Below are positions 1-8,597 of a DNA stretch of 54,457 nucleotides, one piece after another. The stretch is from contig BFEA01000130.1 of the NCBI GenBank assembly GCA_003427395.1, positions 951,456 to 1,005,912 of the forward strand, in the 5' to 3' direction. The notes beneath the pieces were generated by a model. The model saw nothing but the letters and a program-made list of their open reading frames with translations, was not told the origin of the DNA and ran no database searches. Positions within the stretch are counted from its first letter, which is position 1, and every line of letters begins with the position of its first letter. The translations under genes and the position numbers were made by a program. The stretch is from Chara braunii. Taxonomy: Eukaryota > Streptophyta > Charophyceae > Charales > Characeae.

Positions 1-67
1 ACCCACCCCGGTATCGGACAGACAACTTCGCCCTCGCAGGTAGCTCGGACTTTTAAGAGGGGGAGTG
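1..67 (+). mobile_element. 3' internal end and polypurine tract of an LTR retrotransposon
   Basis: A purine run at about 55-65 (AAGAGGGGGAG) lies directly before a sequence beginning TGTTACAT. This is the usual junction of polypurine tract and 3' LTR, where plus-strand DNA synthesis is primed. The rest of the element lies outside the left edge. Whether the preceding bases encode the end of integrase cannot be judged from about 50 bases. Confidence 0.7.
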
Positions 68-330
68 TGTTACATCTTCGACTCACACGGGTCCTACCGG
101 ACCCGACTTAGGGCCGGAGGGACACACTAGGGCCTAAAGGCCCGACCTTTGGGGTTACAGGCCCTAAAGGCCTGATTTTGGACTATCACCCATCGGGTAG
201 GCCCAAACGACACTTCGTTTGGGCCTGGAGGCGCTCTTGAAGCTGCCGCCCGCCGATTGAGGCTGAACCGTCCATCTGGACGGTCCAGGGTCTGGCCTGG
301 CCTCGCAGCATTGAGGCCAGACCATTGCCC

Positions 331-348
331 ACCGGTATAAGTACCGGT
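331..348 (+). promoter_or_regulatory. TATA box inside a palindrome in the LTR
   Basis: ACCGGTA-TAAG-TACCGGT has perfect 7-bp arms, and the TATAAG box spans the left arm and loop. It is the last of a series of palindromes in the putative U3 region, at 131-144, 199-226 (12-bp arms), 267-284 (8-bp arms) and 290-322 (9-bp arms). A further one lies downstream at 425-440. Confidence 0.5.
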
Positions 349-605
349 ATCCGCCTCAGTAGGGGGATTGGCCTACCGGAACTCTACCGGCACGGCATGG
401 TCAGTGCTAGGGCACTGTTTTGATGCGCTAAACTTAGCGCAGGGGCTGAAGCAGGAGCGCAGCATAGCGCAGCAGCGAGCGGAGCAGCAGCGGGCGACTG
501 AGCTTGCACGGCGGTTNTNACCGCCTGAGGTATCGGGAGCTTGGAGGGTCTCTCCTCCTCTCCCTCGCCAGTCCCCTCTCTCTCTCTCTCCTCTTCCTCT
601 TCCTC

Positions 606-662
606 CTTCTTCTTCTTCTTCTTCTTCTTCTTCTTCTTCTTCTTCTTCTTCTTCTTCTTCTT
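606..662 (+). repeat. (TTC)n microsatellite in LTR
   Basis: About 19 near-perfect TTC units, preceded by an imperfect CT-rich tract from about 541. Reading frames through it (poly-Ser, poly-Leu, poly-Phe, poly-Glu) are artefacts of the repeat. Confidence 0.95.
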
Positions 663-1174
663 CAGATTGGAGACTATCCAGTTGGACAGAGATCAGAGTT
701 GGATTTCGGTCATACGAGACTGTGGTACTTACCTGATTGGAGACTTGGAGATTGTTGAGGTTGATACTCGGCTGCATCACAGTTGGACACCGGTTACATC
801 TGGACTCTGTTATCTCCGACATTGGTGACCTTTGGTCCTAGACATTTTGATCTTGTTATATGACATTCTGGACTACCATTTCGGAGACCTATCAGACTCT
901 ATCTTTGTGACCTATCGGTGTGATCTACCTCCCACCTCCTTCGTCTCTCCTCCCACCTTTCATCTGTGTATGTGTGTACGGGATCTGGGTATCGTCTATG
1001 AATGACCCAGACCCCACCATCTCATGATTGTATGTGTGTGGAGTGATGCCATGTAAGTCAGTTGGTGTGAGTCAGTCTATGTGAGTCAGTTCGTTATCAG
1101 ACTTCCGCTGCATAAATGCTCATCCTATATTGGTTGATCTTTGGTTCTGCCCATACTCATTGAAGTATGTAACA

Positions 1175-2358
1175 GTAGACCTGTAATATCTACCTTAGCT
1201 GATAACCAGACTACTGCTAAATTAAAAGATTGCATAACAGAAGTAATTTGTACCTTTTCATATGGAGGAGGAGAGATTAGGCACAAGCTGTCTTAACGAT
1301 TTTAATTAGAGGTATGCACTTTGATATGACTTGCCTTTTGGTATGGACTAGAGGATTTAATTTGTGCTCTTTGGAGTCTGCAAGTTTTTTAAGAATTTAA
1401 AATCCGGTTGCAGGATGAGGAATATGAGTTCTTCTTTATTCGATCTGGCGCCCACTGAATGGGTGAAGAGGTAGCGTCTGCAATCCATTGCAACCTAGTG
1501 TAGGCTCAATTTTTCATTAATCTTGGTCTGAATCTGCAATATTCTATTTATGATTAATGGGACGCTGGACCCGGTTTCCAGAAGGTGTTGCTCCCCACCA
1601 ATAGATGGAGCTGTAAGGACCTGCCAAAACACAGACTGAGAACATAGCTGATTTCTGAGTTTTGCGGCTGGAATGAATGCCTTGCTGAGATTCCTGCTTT
1701 TTGCTGAGTCTTTTAAGTCTGTGTGTGTGCGTGCTTGCTGGTCTGTGTGCCAGTCTGAGTGCTTGTCGGCTTGAGTGTGTGTGTCCCGCAAGGGCAATTG
1801 TTTGCTTGGGAGGCCCCGCAGGACTGGTGCTTACCTGTGGCCGTGACTTTGGGGTTGCAGCAGGGAAAAACACTCAAGTGGGCGATGGGGTAGCTTATGG
1901 CACACTCGAGTAGCGGTAGTGTAGGCCCATTGGCACTCAAGTACTAGGTAGGCCAGTACTGTTCCAAGTAGCGGTAGATTTGTCAGGAACTGGAGGCCGA
2001 GCAGAAGAAGACAAAAAGGTGGCATTTTTAGAGGCCCAGTAGCTGTAGGCTAGGTCTAGGCGGGTATCAGTCCAAGTAGTCTTGAGTTAGGGCCTGTACA
2101 GGTGATAACAGAGTCTGCAATGATGTTTCCCTCCGAAAGGGCGGAAGTAGTGGTTGCTTGGAGGCCGCACGGCCTGGAAGTCACCGGCCAAGAGGTAGGT
2201 AGGCCGCTATATCTCCAGGAGGAGCGAAGTCCTCCTCATTTGCTGCGTGCAAGTTTGGCCGACACGCTGCTGGAGCGCGTGGTGGAGCAGCGCTAGTGTG
2301 CTGCGCTGTGGGAGGAAGAGGAGCGCCAGGTTCCCAGCGCCAGGGGTACTTACTTGGC
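1175..2358. other. Non-coding spacer between LTR and PLE, with one LINE-type tail
   Basis: No long or conserved reading frame. A two-hairpin LINE-type 3' motif is at 1559-1611. Downstream is G-rich unique sequence without recognised homology. Confidence 0.5.
1559..1611 (+). repeat. Two-hairpin LINE/SINE 3' tail motif, copy 1
   Basis: It contains GGGACGCTGGACCCGG, TTTCCAGAAGG and GCTCCCCACCAATAGATGG with closing GAGC. Hairpin 1 is built from CTGG/CCAG and hairpin 2 from GCTCC/GGAGC. The same motif recurs seven more times in this window and lies near the 3' end of the LINE at 29517-32420. No A-rich tail follows this copy, so its tail is lost or cut. Confidence 0.75.
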
Positions 2359-2365
2359 TATGGTG
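2359..2365 (+). repeat. Possible target-site duplication (left) of the PLE
   Basis: TATGGTG directly precedes the upstream 3'-end repeat (2366) and recurs at 8591-8597 directly after the downstream copy. A 7-bp match placed exactly at both boundaries is unlikely by chance, but it is short. Confidence 0.5.
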
Positions 2366-3120
2366 AATGTCAACGGTCTGCTATGCTTGAATGTGCTTGC
2401 TTTAACTATGGAAACCAAGAAATTGGGAATTCCCACCGGCATTGTGGAAGCAGGGTTGAGATGGATGATAAGGCGAAATAACAATGGGATCTGGGATCAG
2501 ATCCGTCAGGCTGTGAACTACATCCGGTGACTACTTGGCACATGACACAGACGGGACCAGCCAGTTGTGTTATGCCACTAAGTTAGGGCAGGTTACAACG
2601 GCTACTGGTCACCTGGACCTCGACGACTGGTATGAATGGCATACATTGCTGCAGATGAAAAATCGGATGCAATCCGGCGTCTAATTTTCATTTGGGACTT
2701 TGCGTTGGTTGTTTTTCTGCTTTGCGACTACTTGTGGGCCTCAGCCATTCAGATAGGGCCGAATCGACAATTTTGAGTACCAGCAGGGTATGATCGACCC
2801 CACGACATGTCAACTGGGCTGATAACTACAAGCATTATCAGAGTACCAGGGATTTTTTGGGGGATTCGGGCGGTTTTGTCAACGGGTTGGTTTTAAGGTA
2901 CACAGTGCTCAGCTAACGTTTATGAGGGCGTAGCTGAGAAGAGAATAGTATAAAACGTAGAGCAAGTACGATACTCATCCTCAGTCTGAGTGGCCAATGA
3001 GTAGAAGGATTGGGAAATCCTCGACATTGTGCGTTGGGGAATTGTAGGCAAGAAGTTGGTATCGCCATGATATTAAAACTCATATCTTCTTCTTCTTCTT
3101 TAAGGTGTTTCATTATCTTC
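2366..3120 (+). repeat. Upstream pseudo-LTR (duplicated 3' end) of PLE copy A
   Basis: Aligns over about 750 bp with 7841-8588, roughly 95% identical by eye. It begins inside the end of the RT coding region (around LCLNVLALTMETKKLGIP) and runs through the 3' UTR to the same TTTCATTATCTTC end. The internal region starts right after it at 3121. Unlike a true LTR it contains coding sequence and lacks TG...CA ends. Confidence 0.85.
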
Positions 3121-3475
3121 AGCGTGTACAGCCTCGGACTCGACCTTGCCGTGGCTCGGGAACGAGTCCGAGGTGCCAACTCCATGTGAGATTGTGCATG
3201 GCCTTTTGTATGGATGCTTTGCATCGCTTCAATTTCATCTTTCGTATCTGTATTAATTTCCATTGTATCTTCTTTCTTTATTTCATCATCTACTTTGCAT
3301 CGTACTATCTTCATCTCGCCGCAATTGCGTTACCCTATGATGCGGCTACGGATCATACGATCCCCACGATAACCTTAACCTTCTCCTATCGTGGTCGTAA
3401 AGTGTTGGTCATCCTCCGCGCACCTGTCTACACGAGGCGGTTCCTTCGTTTACAGCAGCACTTTGAGCTCTTGGA

Positions 3476-4291
3476 TTGAGGCGCCACGCTCAACTTATAT
3501 GGCTGTTCGAACGGAAGAGCCTCTTGATCTGTCGAGATAAGAAGGACACTGCAGCTGCACTATACGTGGGAGTGGGGGGCACACACTTTGCGTTTGTTAT
3601 TTGGGAGTGTATGGACGGAAGAGGCCGGGGGAAAGCCGATAGTAGGCAGGGCAAGTGGTCCAATTGTGGTAGATTCTGGATAGACCACAGTAATGTTCCA
3701 ATCAGACCGGCGAATCCGAGTGCGTATACTGATGGCGTGGGCGTACCTCACCAAGCTCTAGGGCCCTCGTTGCATGTACCTCCGACGATGGCGTACCAAG
3801 CGCCGGGAATCGCGAATCAAGCACAACAAGTGCTGCTTCAGCAGCAGTACCCAGCCAATGTGCAGGGTCCTTTCATGCAGTCGATGTTACCCACTGCACA
3901 GCCTCTGGCTATGGCGCCATTTCCTCAGTATCAGCTCGCCGGCTGGGGTTTCCAGAACTGGACTCCGGGCGGACAGGCTCCACTCGCTCCAATGGCTCCG
4001 CCAGCTCCGCCAGCAGCGCCAACACTAAATGTGTGGTATCAACCACCTGCTAATCAGCAGAATTCCCAAGGCCAGAACGGTGATCGGCCCTCTCAGGGTG
4101 GGAATGGCAAAGGCCCTGCGGCTAATGCCTTCCCAAGGCCTGGGAATAGAGCCTACTTTACAAAAGAATACATGGATATATTAGAGGGGATTAAGAGCGA
4201 TAAAGCCCTAGAGGAGGCGAGAAAGAAAGTTGCGGGAGGTAGGTGCTCCGGGATCAGGATAGTGGATCTTACCGATGAGTCTAGAAGCTAG
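3476..4291 (+). CDS. Gag-like ORF1a of PLE copy A, Pro/Gln/Ala-rich
   Basis: A 271-residue reading frame between pseudo-LTR and GIY-YIG. Residues about 80-210 are rich in Pro, Gln and Ala (PLAPMAPPAPPAAPTLNVW), followed by a Gly/Asn/Gln-rich stretch and a charged C-terminus (YFTKEYMDILEGIKSDKALE). No zinc knuckle or enzyme motif is seen. Low-complexity, proline-rich N-terminal proteins with a charged tail are common as retroelement nucleoproteins, but that role here is inferred from position only. The first about 80 residues may be 5' leader rather than protein. The stop overlaps the start of the next ORF by 17 bases in another frame. Confidence 0.5.
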   Translation: MRRHAQLIWLFERKSLLICRDKKDTAAALYVGVGGTHFAFVIWECMDGRGRGKADSRQGKWSNCGRFWIDHSNVPIRPANPSAYTDGVGVPHQALGPSLHVPPTMAYQAPGIANQAQQVLLQQQYPANVQGPFMQSMLPTAQPLAMAPFPQYQLAGWGFQNWTPGGQAPLAPMAPPAPPAAPTLNVWYQPPANQQNSQGQNGDRPSQGGNGKGPAANAFPRPGNRAYFTKEYMDILEGIKSDKALEEARKKVAGGRCSGIRIVDLTDESRS

Positions 4292-4754
4292 TCGGGCCAC
4301 CACGGACAAAAGTGAGGAAATGAAGGTGTGGGTGACCTCTACACTGGGAAACTCGTTGAAACTTATCTCGGATAAGTTGGAGTTGCTGGACAAGAGGATA
4401 AAGTTGGCTGACGACGAGAAGGCAGAACCGAAGAGGCTTAGGGAAGAGAAGACTACGTCTGAGATGGAGAGTAAAGAGATATATAGTAACGAGAAGCGTA
4501 AACGGGGTGAAGTCAAGACCCCTGCTGAAGCATCACCACGCTCCAGTAGGATCAAATCACGTGTACGCGCCAGCGTGAGGACTAAGTCATGGTCCAAGCG
4601 GATTGATGTGTCGGTTGATGAGGAAGCAACCGCCAGTGTGAGGCAGAATCTGCGGGCGAAGCTAGATAGCAACAGTGAACTGGCTGATATCAAGAAATTG
4701 CTCGTTACGCTGGTCCAGGAAGTTGGCGATCGGAAGGGGAAAGGCGCAGCATAG
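4275..4754 (+). CDS. Gag-like ORF1b of PLE copy A, charged coiled-coil protein
   Basis: 159 residues starting at MSLEASRATTDKSEEMK. Residues 20-75 are heptad-like and highly charged (LKLISDKLELLDKRIKLADD), which predicts a coiled coil. Then comes a basic patch (SRIKSRVRASVRTKSWSKR) that could bind nucleic acid, and a C-terminal helix (LRAKLDSNSELADIKKLLV). It overlaps ORF1a in a shifted frame, so the two may have been one protein before a frameshift. PLE copy B has a similarly charged stretch in the matching place. Function is unproven; a multimerising nucleoprotein is the likely guess. Confidence 0.5.
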   Translation: MSLEASRATTDKSEEMKVWVTSTLGNSLKLISDKLELLDKRIKLADDEKAEPKRLREEKTTSEMESKEIYSNEKRKRGEVKTPAEASPRSSRIKSRVRASVRTKSWSKRIDVSVDEEATASVRQNLRAKLDSNSELADIKKLLVTLVQEVGDRKGKGAA

Positions 4755-4870
4755 GCCCCTGAGAACAATCGGCCGGTCGCTGGAGAAGATAGCGAGGATG
4801 TGGATCTGGCACGACCAGACAAGTAAACAATGACGATGAAGAAGCTGACGAGTATGGCTTAGCTGCTTAC

Positions 4871-5143
4871 ATGAAGCTCTGGCTGGAGTTCTACGGCTCA
4901 CTGCACTATACCCGCATTCAGGAGTTGTGCAAGCAGAAAGAGATCCAATATTTCCGTAAAGAACTCGTTGCGTGGGAGCTGGTGAGGATTGATCTCCAGG
5001 AGTACGCCGATCTCATCAGCAAAGAGAAGCCCGCTGAGGGTGAACCTTCGCGGAGCACAAACAAAATGAATGGAGGTAACTTCGATGATGCGTCCATCAC
5101 CGAGACAAACCTGATCGCGGAAAACTACGCCTGGGTAGTCTAA
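4871..5143 (+). CDS. Spacer ORF of PLE copy A between gag-like ORFs and GIY-YIG
   Basis: 90 residues (MKLWLEFYGSLHYTRIQELC ...), amphipathic at the start and Ser/Asn-rich at the end. No family recognised. It probably is the N-terminal part of the same polyprotein as the nuclease, cut off by a frameshift or stop near 5144-5178. Confidence 0.35.
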   Translation: MKLWLEFYGSLHYTRIQELCKQKEIQYFRKELVAWELVRIDLQEYADLISKEKPAEGEPSRSTNKMNGGNFDDASITETNLIAENYAWVV

Positions 5144-5178
5144 GGTCCCTCCAACGTGCTGTTTATCGGATCTTACGT

Positions 5179-5811
5179 TTGAAAGAGAATGTAGATAGTG
5201 AGGTAGCGTTAATTCTAGACAAAATTCACCTCCTGATTATCCTTCTTGCCTGTCTTAGGGGTGAGATTGCCTGGGGTAGAGCATACGTTCGGCTCTGGCT
5301 CAGGTTATCAGCCAATGAATGGGATCAACTATTGTTTGTGAGCAGCTGCGTGTACGTTCTTTTGTCCCTAAACCATCGCTTGGTGTACATTGGGAAGATT
5401 GCACGGGCGCTCAAAGAAAGGTGGGCGGAGCACGTGCGTGCTATCAAAGGTGCGAGCAAGCAGAAGGTACATACCTGGCTTCGGAATGCGGGTTTTGAGA
5501 ACTACGTTCCCATTCCGATCTGGTTTGGGGTAGGGACCTCCATTGAAGAAATTGAAAGATCAGCCATCAGAAGCCATAATTCGGGTTTGAATGTTAAGAG
5601 CCGGAAAGCAAGGCCGAATACCCGCAGGCACAGGACGAGGAGTAACAACACACCGCACCTGTCAATTACTAACATTGTGGAACCTGTGTTTTTTTATTGT
5701 GATTGCATTGGTGTAATGCAAGATCCTGATCTCCTCAATATTATGAAGTCTCTGTTTAAACAGAAGGTTAAAGGACCAATTAAACTCGCTAATAATCGGG
5801 GGGGGCGCTAG
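5179..5811 (+). CDS. GIY-YIG endonuclease part of PLE copy A
   Basis: This 210-residue frame contains a GIY-YIG nuclease, the domain that cuts target DNA to prime reverse transcription. Visible motifs are CVYVL (57-61, GIY strand), LVYIGK (68-73, YIG strand), RWAEHVRA (81-88, with the catalytic Arg and His), and a C-terminal Glu helix EIERSAIRSHNSGLN (124-138) with the usual metal-binding Glu126 and the final Asn. Spacing between motifs fits the family. Classical Penelope carries this domain after the RT; here it lies about 1.3 kb upstream on the same strand. The two Cys residues that the permuted clade is reported to carry between the GIY and YIG motifs are not present. The start codon is arbitrary, and the real product was probably a larger polyprotein. 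Confidence 0.75.
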   Translation: MKENVDSEVALILDKIHLLIILLACLRGEIAWGRAYVRLWLRLSANEWDQLLFVSSCVYVLLSLNHRLVYIGKIARALKERWAEHVRAIKGASKQKVHTWLRNAGFENYVPIPIWFGVGTSIEEIERSAIRSHNSGLNVKSRKARPNTRRHRTRSNNTPHLSITNIVEPVFFYCDCIGVMQDPDLLNIMKSLFKQKVKGPIKLANNRGGR

Positions 5812-6158
5812 TTGAAAGCATGGCGACTCATGCGTATTTTGTTCGGATTCTCGAAAATAGAGGTCAATGGGACTAAGCTGCTGCTTAATGATGCTAAAAA
5901 TGCAATTGAAAATGGAGGGGACTGGTTGATCACTGCACTTCGCCAAACTATAACAAAACTAAACAAAAGAAGGCTGAACTCATAACTCTATTACGAGCCC
6001 CGTGGAAGCAGAAGTACTAGTTCCGCCTATCTCTCAAAGAATTAATTGAGCTGAACAATGGTGTAAAAACACTATATCAGTGACAGGCAAGGCAGATTAT
6101 CCGAGGAATCTTCACTAATGTCTTTAAAAAGAAGTTTGGAATTAACCCAAGAGTAAAT

Positions 6159-6653
6159 ATGACAATTAAAATCTCGTACTGTACTAAGGTGAGCAAAGTC
6201 AAATTGAAAAATGATGTGAAGGATTGGATACGGTGTAAAATTCTTCCTATATCGCTGGCTGACTTGTATGCTAGGAGGGCTCGGGTTGTTTGGCTCAAAG
6301 CTAACTCGGTCGGATCTCTTCTGCATAATCATAAGTCGTATACGCAACTCAGCTCCTTTGAGTGCAAATGCGCCGACTTTGACATGCGTAAAGTGGATGG
6401 GCATGTCTCAGCCAAGCTCAGCGACATAGAGGAGGTGCACCCGTTCCTTTTCAATGCTAAGAATATTCCGTTCCCTGGGATGATAACTTGTAAAAATGAT
6501 CTAAACCGGGCATGCAACGAGGCATTGGACTGCCTGCGGAGCATGAAGTTGACCACTGCATGTATCCATGTGAACTGGCTTGCTGTAAGAAGCGTTGGGG
6601 AACACATGAATGACAAATGTATCCGAAGTGAGTATGTCCTTAGGGTAAAATAG
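6159..6653 (+). pseudogene. Linker domain with CxC motif of PLE copy A
   Basis: The frame holds RVVWLKANSVGSLLHNHKSY, then SFECKCADFD and KVDGHVSAKL, then FNAKNIPFPGMITCKNDLNR. PLE copy B on the other strand (22600-22900) has a clearly related series: VWMKKHTVGDMLYNH, ICGCASC, VEGHV and NARNIP. A linker with a CxC motif between nuclease and RT is known for the permuted PLE clade. The frame is cut by a stop just before the RT (6651-6653). Confidence 0.65.
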
Positions 6654-6671
6654 ACACTTGATGGTCTGGTT

Positions 6672-7271
6672 TTGTCACCCCTGGACCGGAATATTAGCAA
6701 GACCTGGGTTGAGTGCGCCAAACTGTATGAAGCCGGTTTAAGGAAAATGTACCTTGACAATGGGAGCTACGAGCCTGTTCAAAAAAGCCAGGAACATGTC
6801 CTGGGTACTATGAAAGGGCGGTATGATGAGCTCAAACTCGGAGCAGTCACCAAGTGGGATTTCCACGGGGAATTGTAGCATGCCTATATTATTACTAAAG
6901 AAAAGGACAAGACAAAAAAGAGACCTATCGTACAATATTACACCAGCCCATTCAGATCGGCATCTGGTGTACTTTCAACTGCCCTCAACCATCTGATCAA
7001 GAGTGCTGACGTTCCACATTTCAACCTTCGGTCCATGAATCACATGAGGAATGAAATCAATAAAATAAATTGTCTTGATGAGGTAGCTGGTCGTGGCATC
7101 ACTGCCCGGACCTACGACATCAAGGCAATGTTCACACAGTTGCCCCACAGAGAAATTCTTAAGGTTGTGGAATGGATTACCCGACTTTTCTTGTCCAAGG
7201 GTATTAAGTGGATCCGAGTAAAGAGCAGTGGAAAAATCGCTACCTTTAGAAAGTCACATGGTGAAGCATGA
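6672..7271 (+). pseudogene. RT fingers of PLE copy A (decayed)
   Basis: After SPLDRNISKTWVECAKLYEA and a stop at about 6876, the sequence continues in a shifted frame with KKRPIVQYYTSPFRSASGVL and ALNHLI. Then comes YDIKAMFTQLPHREI (7110-7155), the RT motif with the first catalytic Asp. PLE copy B has the same block as FDIKNMFTELSHKKI. The element needs at least two frameshifts to be read through. Confidence 0.7.
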
Positions 7272-7339
7272 TGGAAATTTGTTCGTCTTCAAACATTGGT
7301 TACAGTAACTATTTTCCAGCTAGAAAACACAGTCTTTCT

Positions 7340-7643
7340 GGTGTCCAACCAGATCCAGCACCAAAAAATGTAGCATACCTATGGGAGGCCGAGCTAGCCC
7401 CGCCTGGCCTGTATCCTCTGCATTTTTTCTGAGTATCAGTTTTTGAGCTCACTGGGAGCTGGCGCCAATTACATCACTGGGAAAAGGCACATAGGTGACC
7501 TCTTCATCATGGCCTCATATTCAGGGATAACCCCGATAGTAAGGAGAAAGTTGAGCAATGCCTGGATAAGATTGTCACTTGCTACCCATCAGGCCTCAAA
7601 CTTGTTCGGACGGACCCCGACATCGGGATTTTGGATTTTTTAG
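7340..7643 (+). pseudogene. RT palm of PLE copy A, catalytic box altered
   Basis: PMGGRASPAWPVSSAFF (about 7378-7430) is the RT motif 4 seen as GIPMGGHTS in copy B and GIPMGKPSSPAIA in copy C. The catalytic box that normally reads RYIDDLF is RHIGDLFIMA here (about 7484-7513). One of the two essential Asp residues is Gly and the Tyr is His. With frameshifts on both sides, this RT cannot be active. Confidence 0.65.
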
Positions 7644-7999
7644 ACACTAGGTTGCTTATCTCTGACACACGTGCATCGGTCCTAATGACCCACAAATTTA
7701 AGATTGCACAAGATATTTGGGGTCCGCAACCCCTTTCTTTTCGCACTTTCAAAGATTTTTCGTCCTTCGGCCCTAAGGCGGCTAAGTTTGCCACAATCGA
7801 GAACACCCTACTTCGAATCTCTACAAATACGAATAATGACAATGGTCTGCTATGCTTGAATGTGCTTGCTTTAACTATGGAAACCAAGAAATTGGGAATT
7901 CCCACCGGCATTGTGGAAGCAGGGTTGGGATGGATGATAAGGCGGGATAACAATGCGATATGGGATCAGATCCGTCAGACTGTGAACTACATCTGGTGA
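7631..7999 (+). pseudogene. RT thumb / C-terminal part of PLE copy A
   Basis: An open 122-codon frame beginning around LDFLDTRLLI and passing KDFSSFGPKAAKFATIENTL to RRDNNAIWDQIRQTVNYIW, where the element's coding region ends. PLE copy C has a corresponding tail (QSIQDNCSFVSKRQKIAVVG). The last about 160 bases of coding region are also present in the upstream pseudo-LTR. Confidence 0.6.
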
Positions 8000-8590
8000 C
8001 TACTTGGCACATGACACAGACGGGACCAGCCAGATGTGTTATGCCACTAACTTGGGGCAGGTTACAACGGCTACTGGTCACCTGGACCTCGACGACTGGT
8101 ATGAATGACATACATTGCTGCAGATGAAAAATCGGATGAAATCCGGCGTCTAATTTTCATATGGGACTTTGCGTTGGTCGTTTTTCTGCTTTGCGACTAC
8201 TTGTGGGCCTCGGGCATTAAGATAGGGCCAAATCGACAATTTTGAGTACCAGCGGGGTATGGTAGACCCCACGGCATGTCAATTGGGCTGATAACTACGG
8301 GCATTATCAGAGTACCAGGGATTTTTTGAGGGATTCGGGCGGTTTTTTCAACGGGTTGTTTTTAAGGTACACTGTGCTCAGCTAATGTTTATGAGGGCGT
8401 AGCTGAGAAGAGAATAGTATAAAATGTAGAACAACTACGATCCTCATCCTCAGTCTGAGTGGCGAATGGGTAGAAGGATTGGGAAATCCTCGGCAGTGTG
8501 CGTCGGGGAATTGTAGGGAAGAAGTTGGTATCGCCATGATATTAAACTCATATTTTTTTCTTCTTCTTTAAGGTGTTTCATTATCTTCTT
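7841..8590 (+). repeat. 3' end of PLE copy A (downstream repeat)
   Basis: Partner of 2366-3120. It comprises the RT C-terminus, a stop at 7999 and a roughly 590-bp 3' UTR ending TTTCATTATCTTCTT. I looked for the hammerhead ribozyme core reported in some PLE pseudo-LTRs (CTGATGA ... GAAA) on both strands and saw none. Confidence 0.85.
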
Positions 8591-8597
8591 TATGGTG
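8591..8597 (+). repeat. Possible target-site duplication (right) of the PLE
   Basis: TATGGTG, matching 2359-2365. Confidence 0.5.

Larger units (their letters stand above)
68..1174 (+). mobile_element. Complete LTR (3' LTR) of a retrotransposon, probably Ty3/gypsy
   Basis: The LTR runs from TGTTACAT (68-75) to ATGTAACA (1167-1174), a perfect 8-bp terminal inverted repeat of the TG...CA type, and follows a polypurine tract. Length is about 1.1 kb. A TATA-like box (TATAAG, 336-341) with GC-rich upstream palindromes looks like the U3 promoter. Transcription would then start near 360-370, and a (TTC)n tract at 606-662 would fall in R/U5. The two undetermined bases (517, 519) sit in a GC-rich stretch. 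Assignment to Ty3/gypsy is an inference from the polypurine tract style and the gypsy remains nearby; no coding sequence of this copy is visible. Confidence 0.75.
2366..8590 (+). mobile_element. Penelope-like retroelement, permuted (N-terminal GIY-YIG) type, with pseudo-LTR; copy A
   Basis: Order on the plus strand is a copy of the element's own 3' end (2366-3120), leader, two gag-like ORFs (3476-4754), spacer ORF, GIY-YIG nuclease (within 5179-5811), CxC linker (6159-6653), RT fingers, palm and thumb (6672-7999) and the 3' end again (7841-8590). Partial tandem copies that place a 3' end in front of the body (pseudo-LTRs) are a known feature of PLEs. A GIY-YIG domain before the RT matches the permuted Naiad/Chlamys clade described from green algae, protists and animals, rather than classical Penelope with a C-terminal nuclease. 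The gag-like ORFs lie on the same strand between the two 3' ends, so they belong to the same unit. The copy is inactive because the RT has stops, frameshifts and a changed catalytic box. Confidence 0.8.

Noticed and set aside
2366-3120. True LTRs for the 2366/7841 direct repeats
   Set aside because: Repeats contain the end of the coding region, lack TG...CA ends, and belong to an element with PLE enzymes; pseudo-LTR explains them better.
3476-4291. Host proline-rich protein gene
   Set aside because: Lies between the pseudo-LTR and nuclease of the PLE on the same strand and has no intron or conserved domain, so an element origin is simpler.
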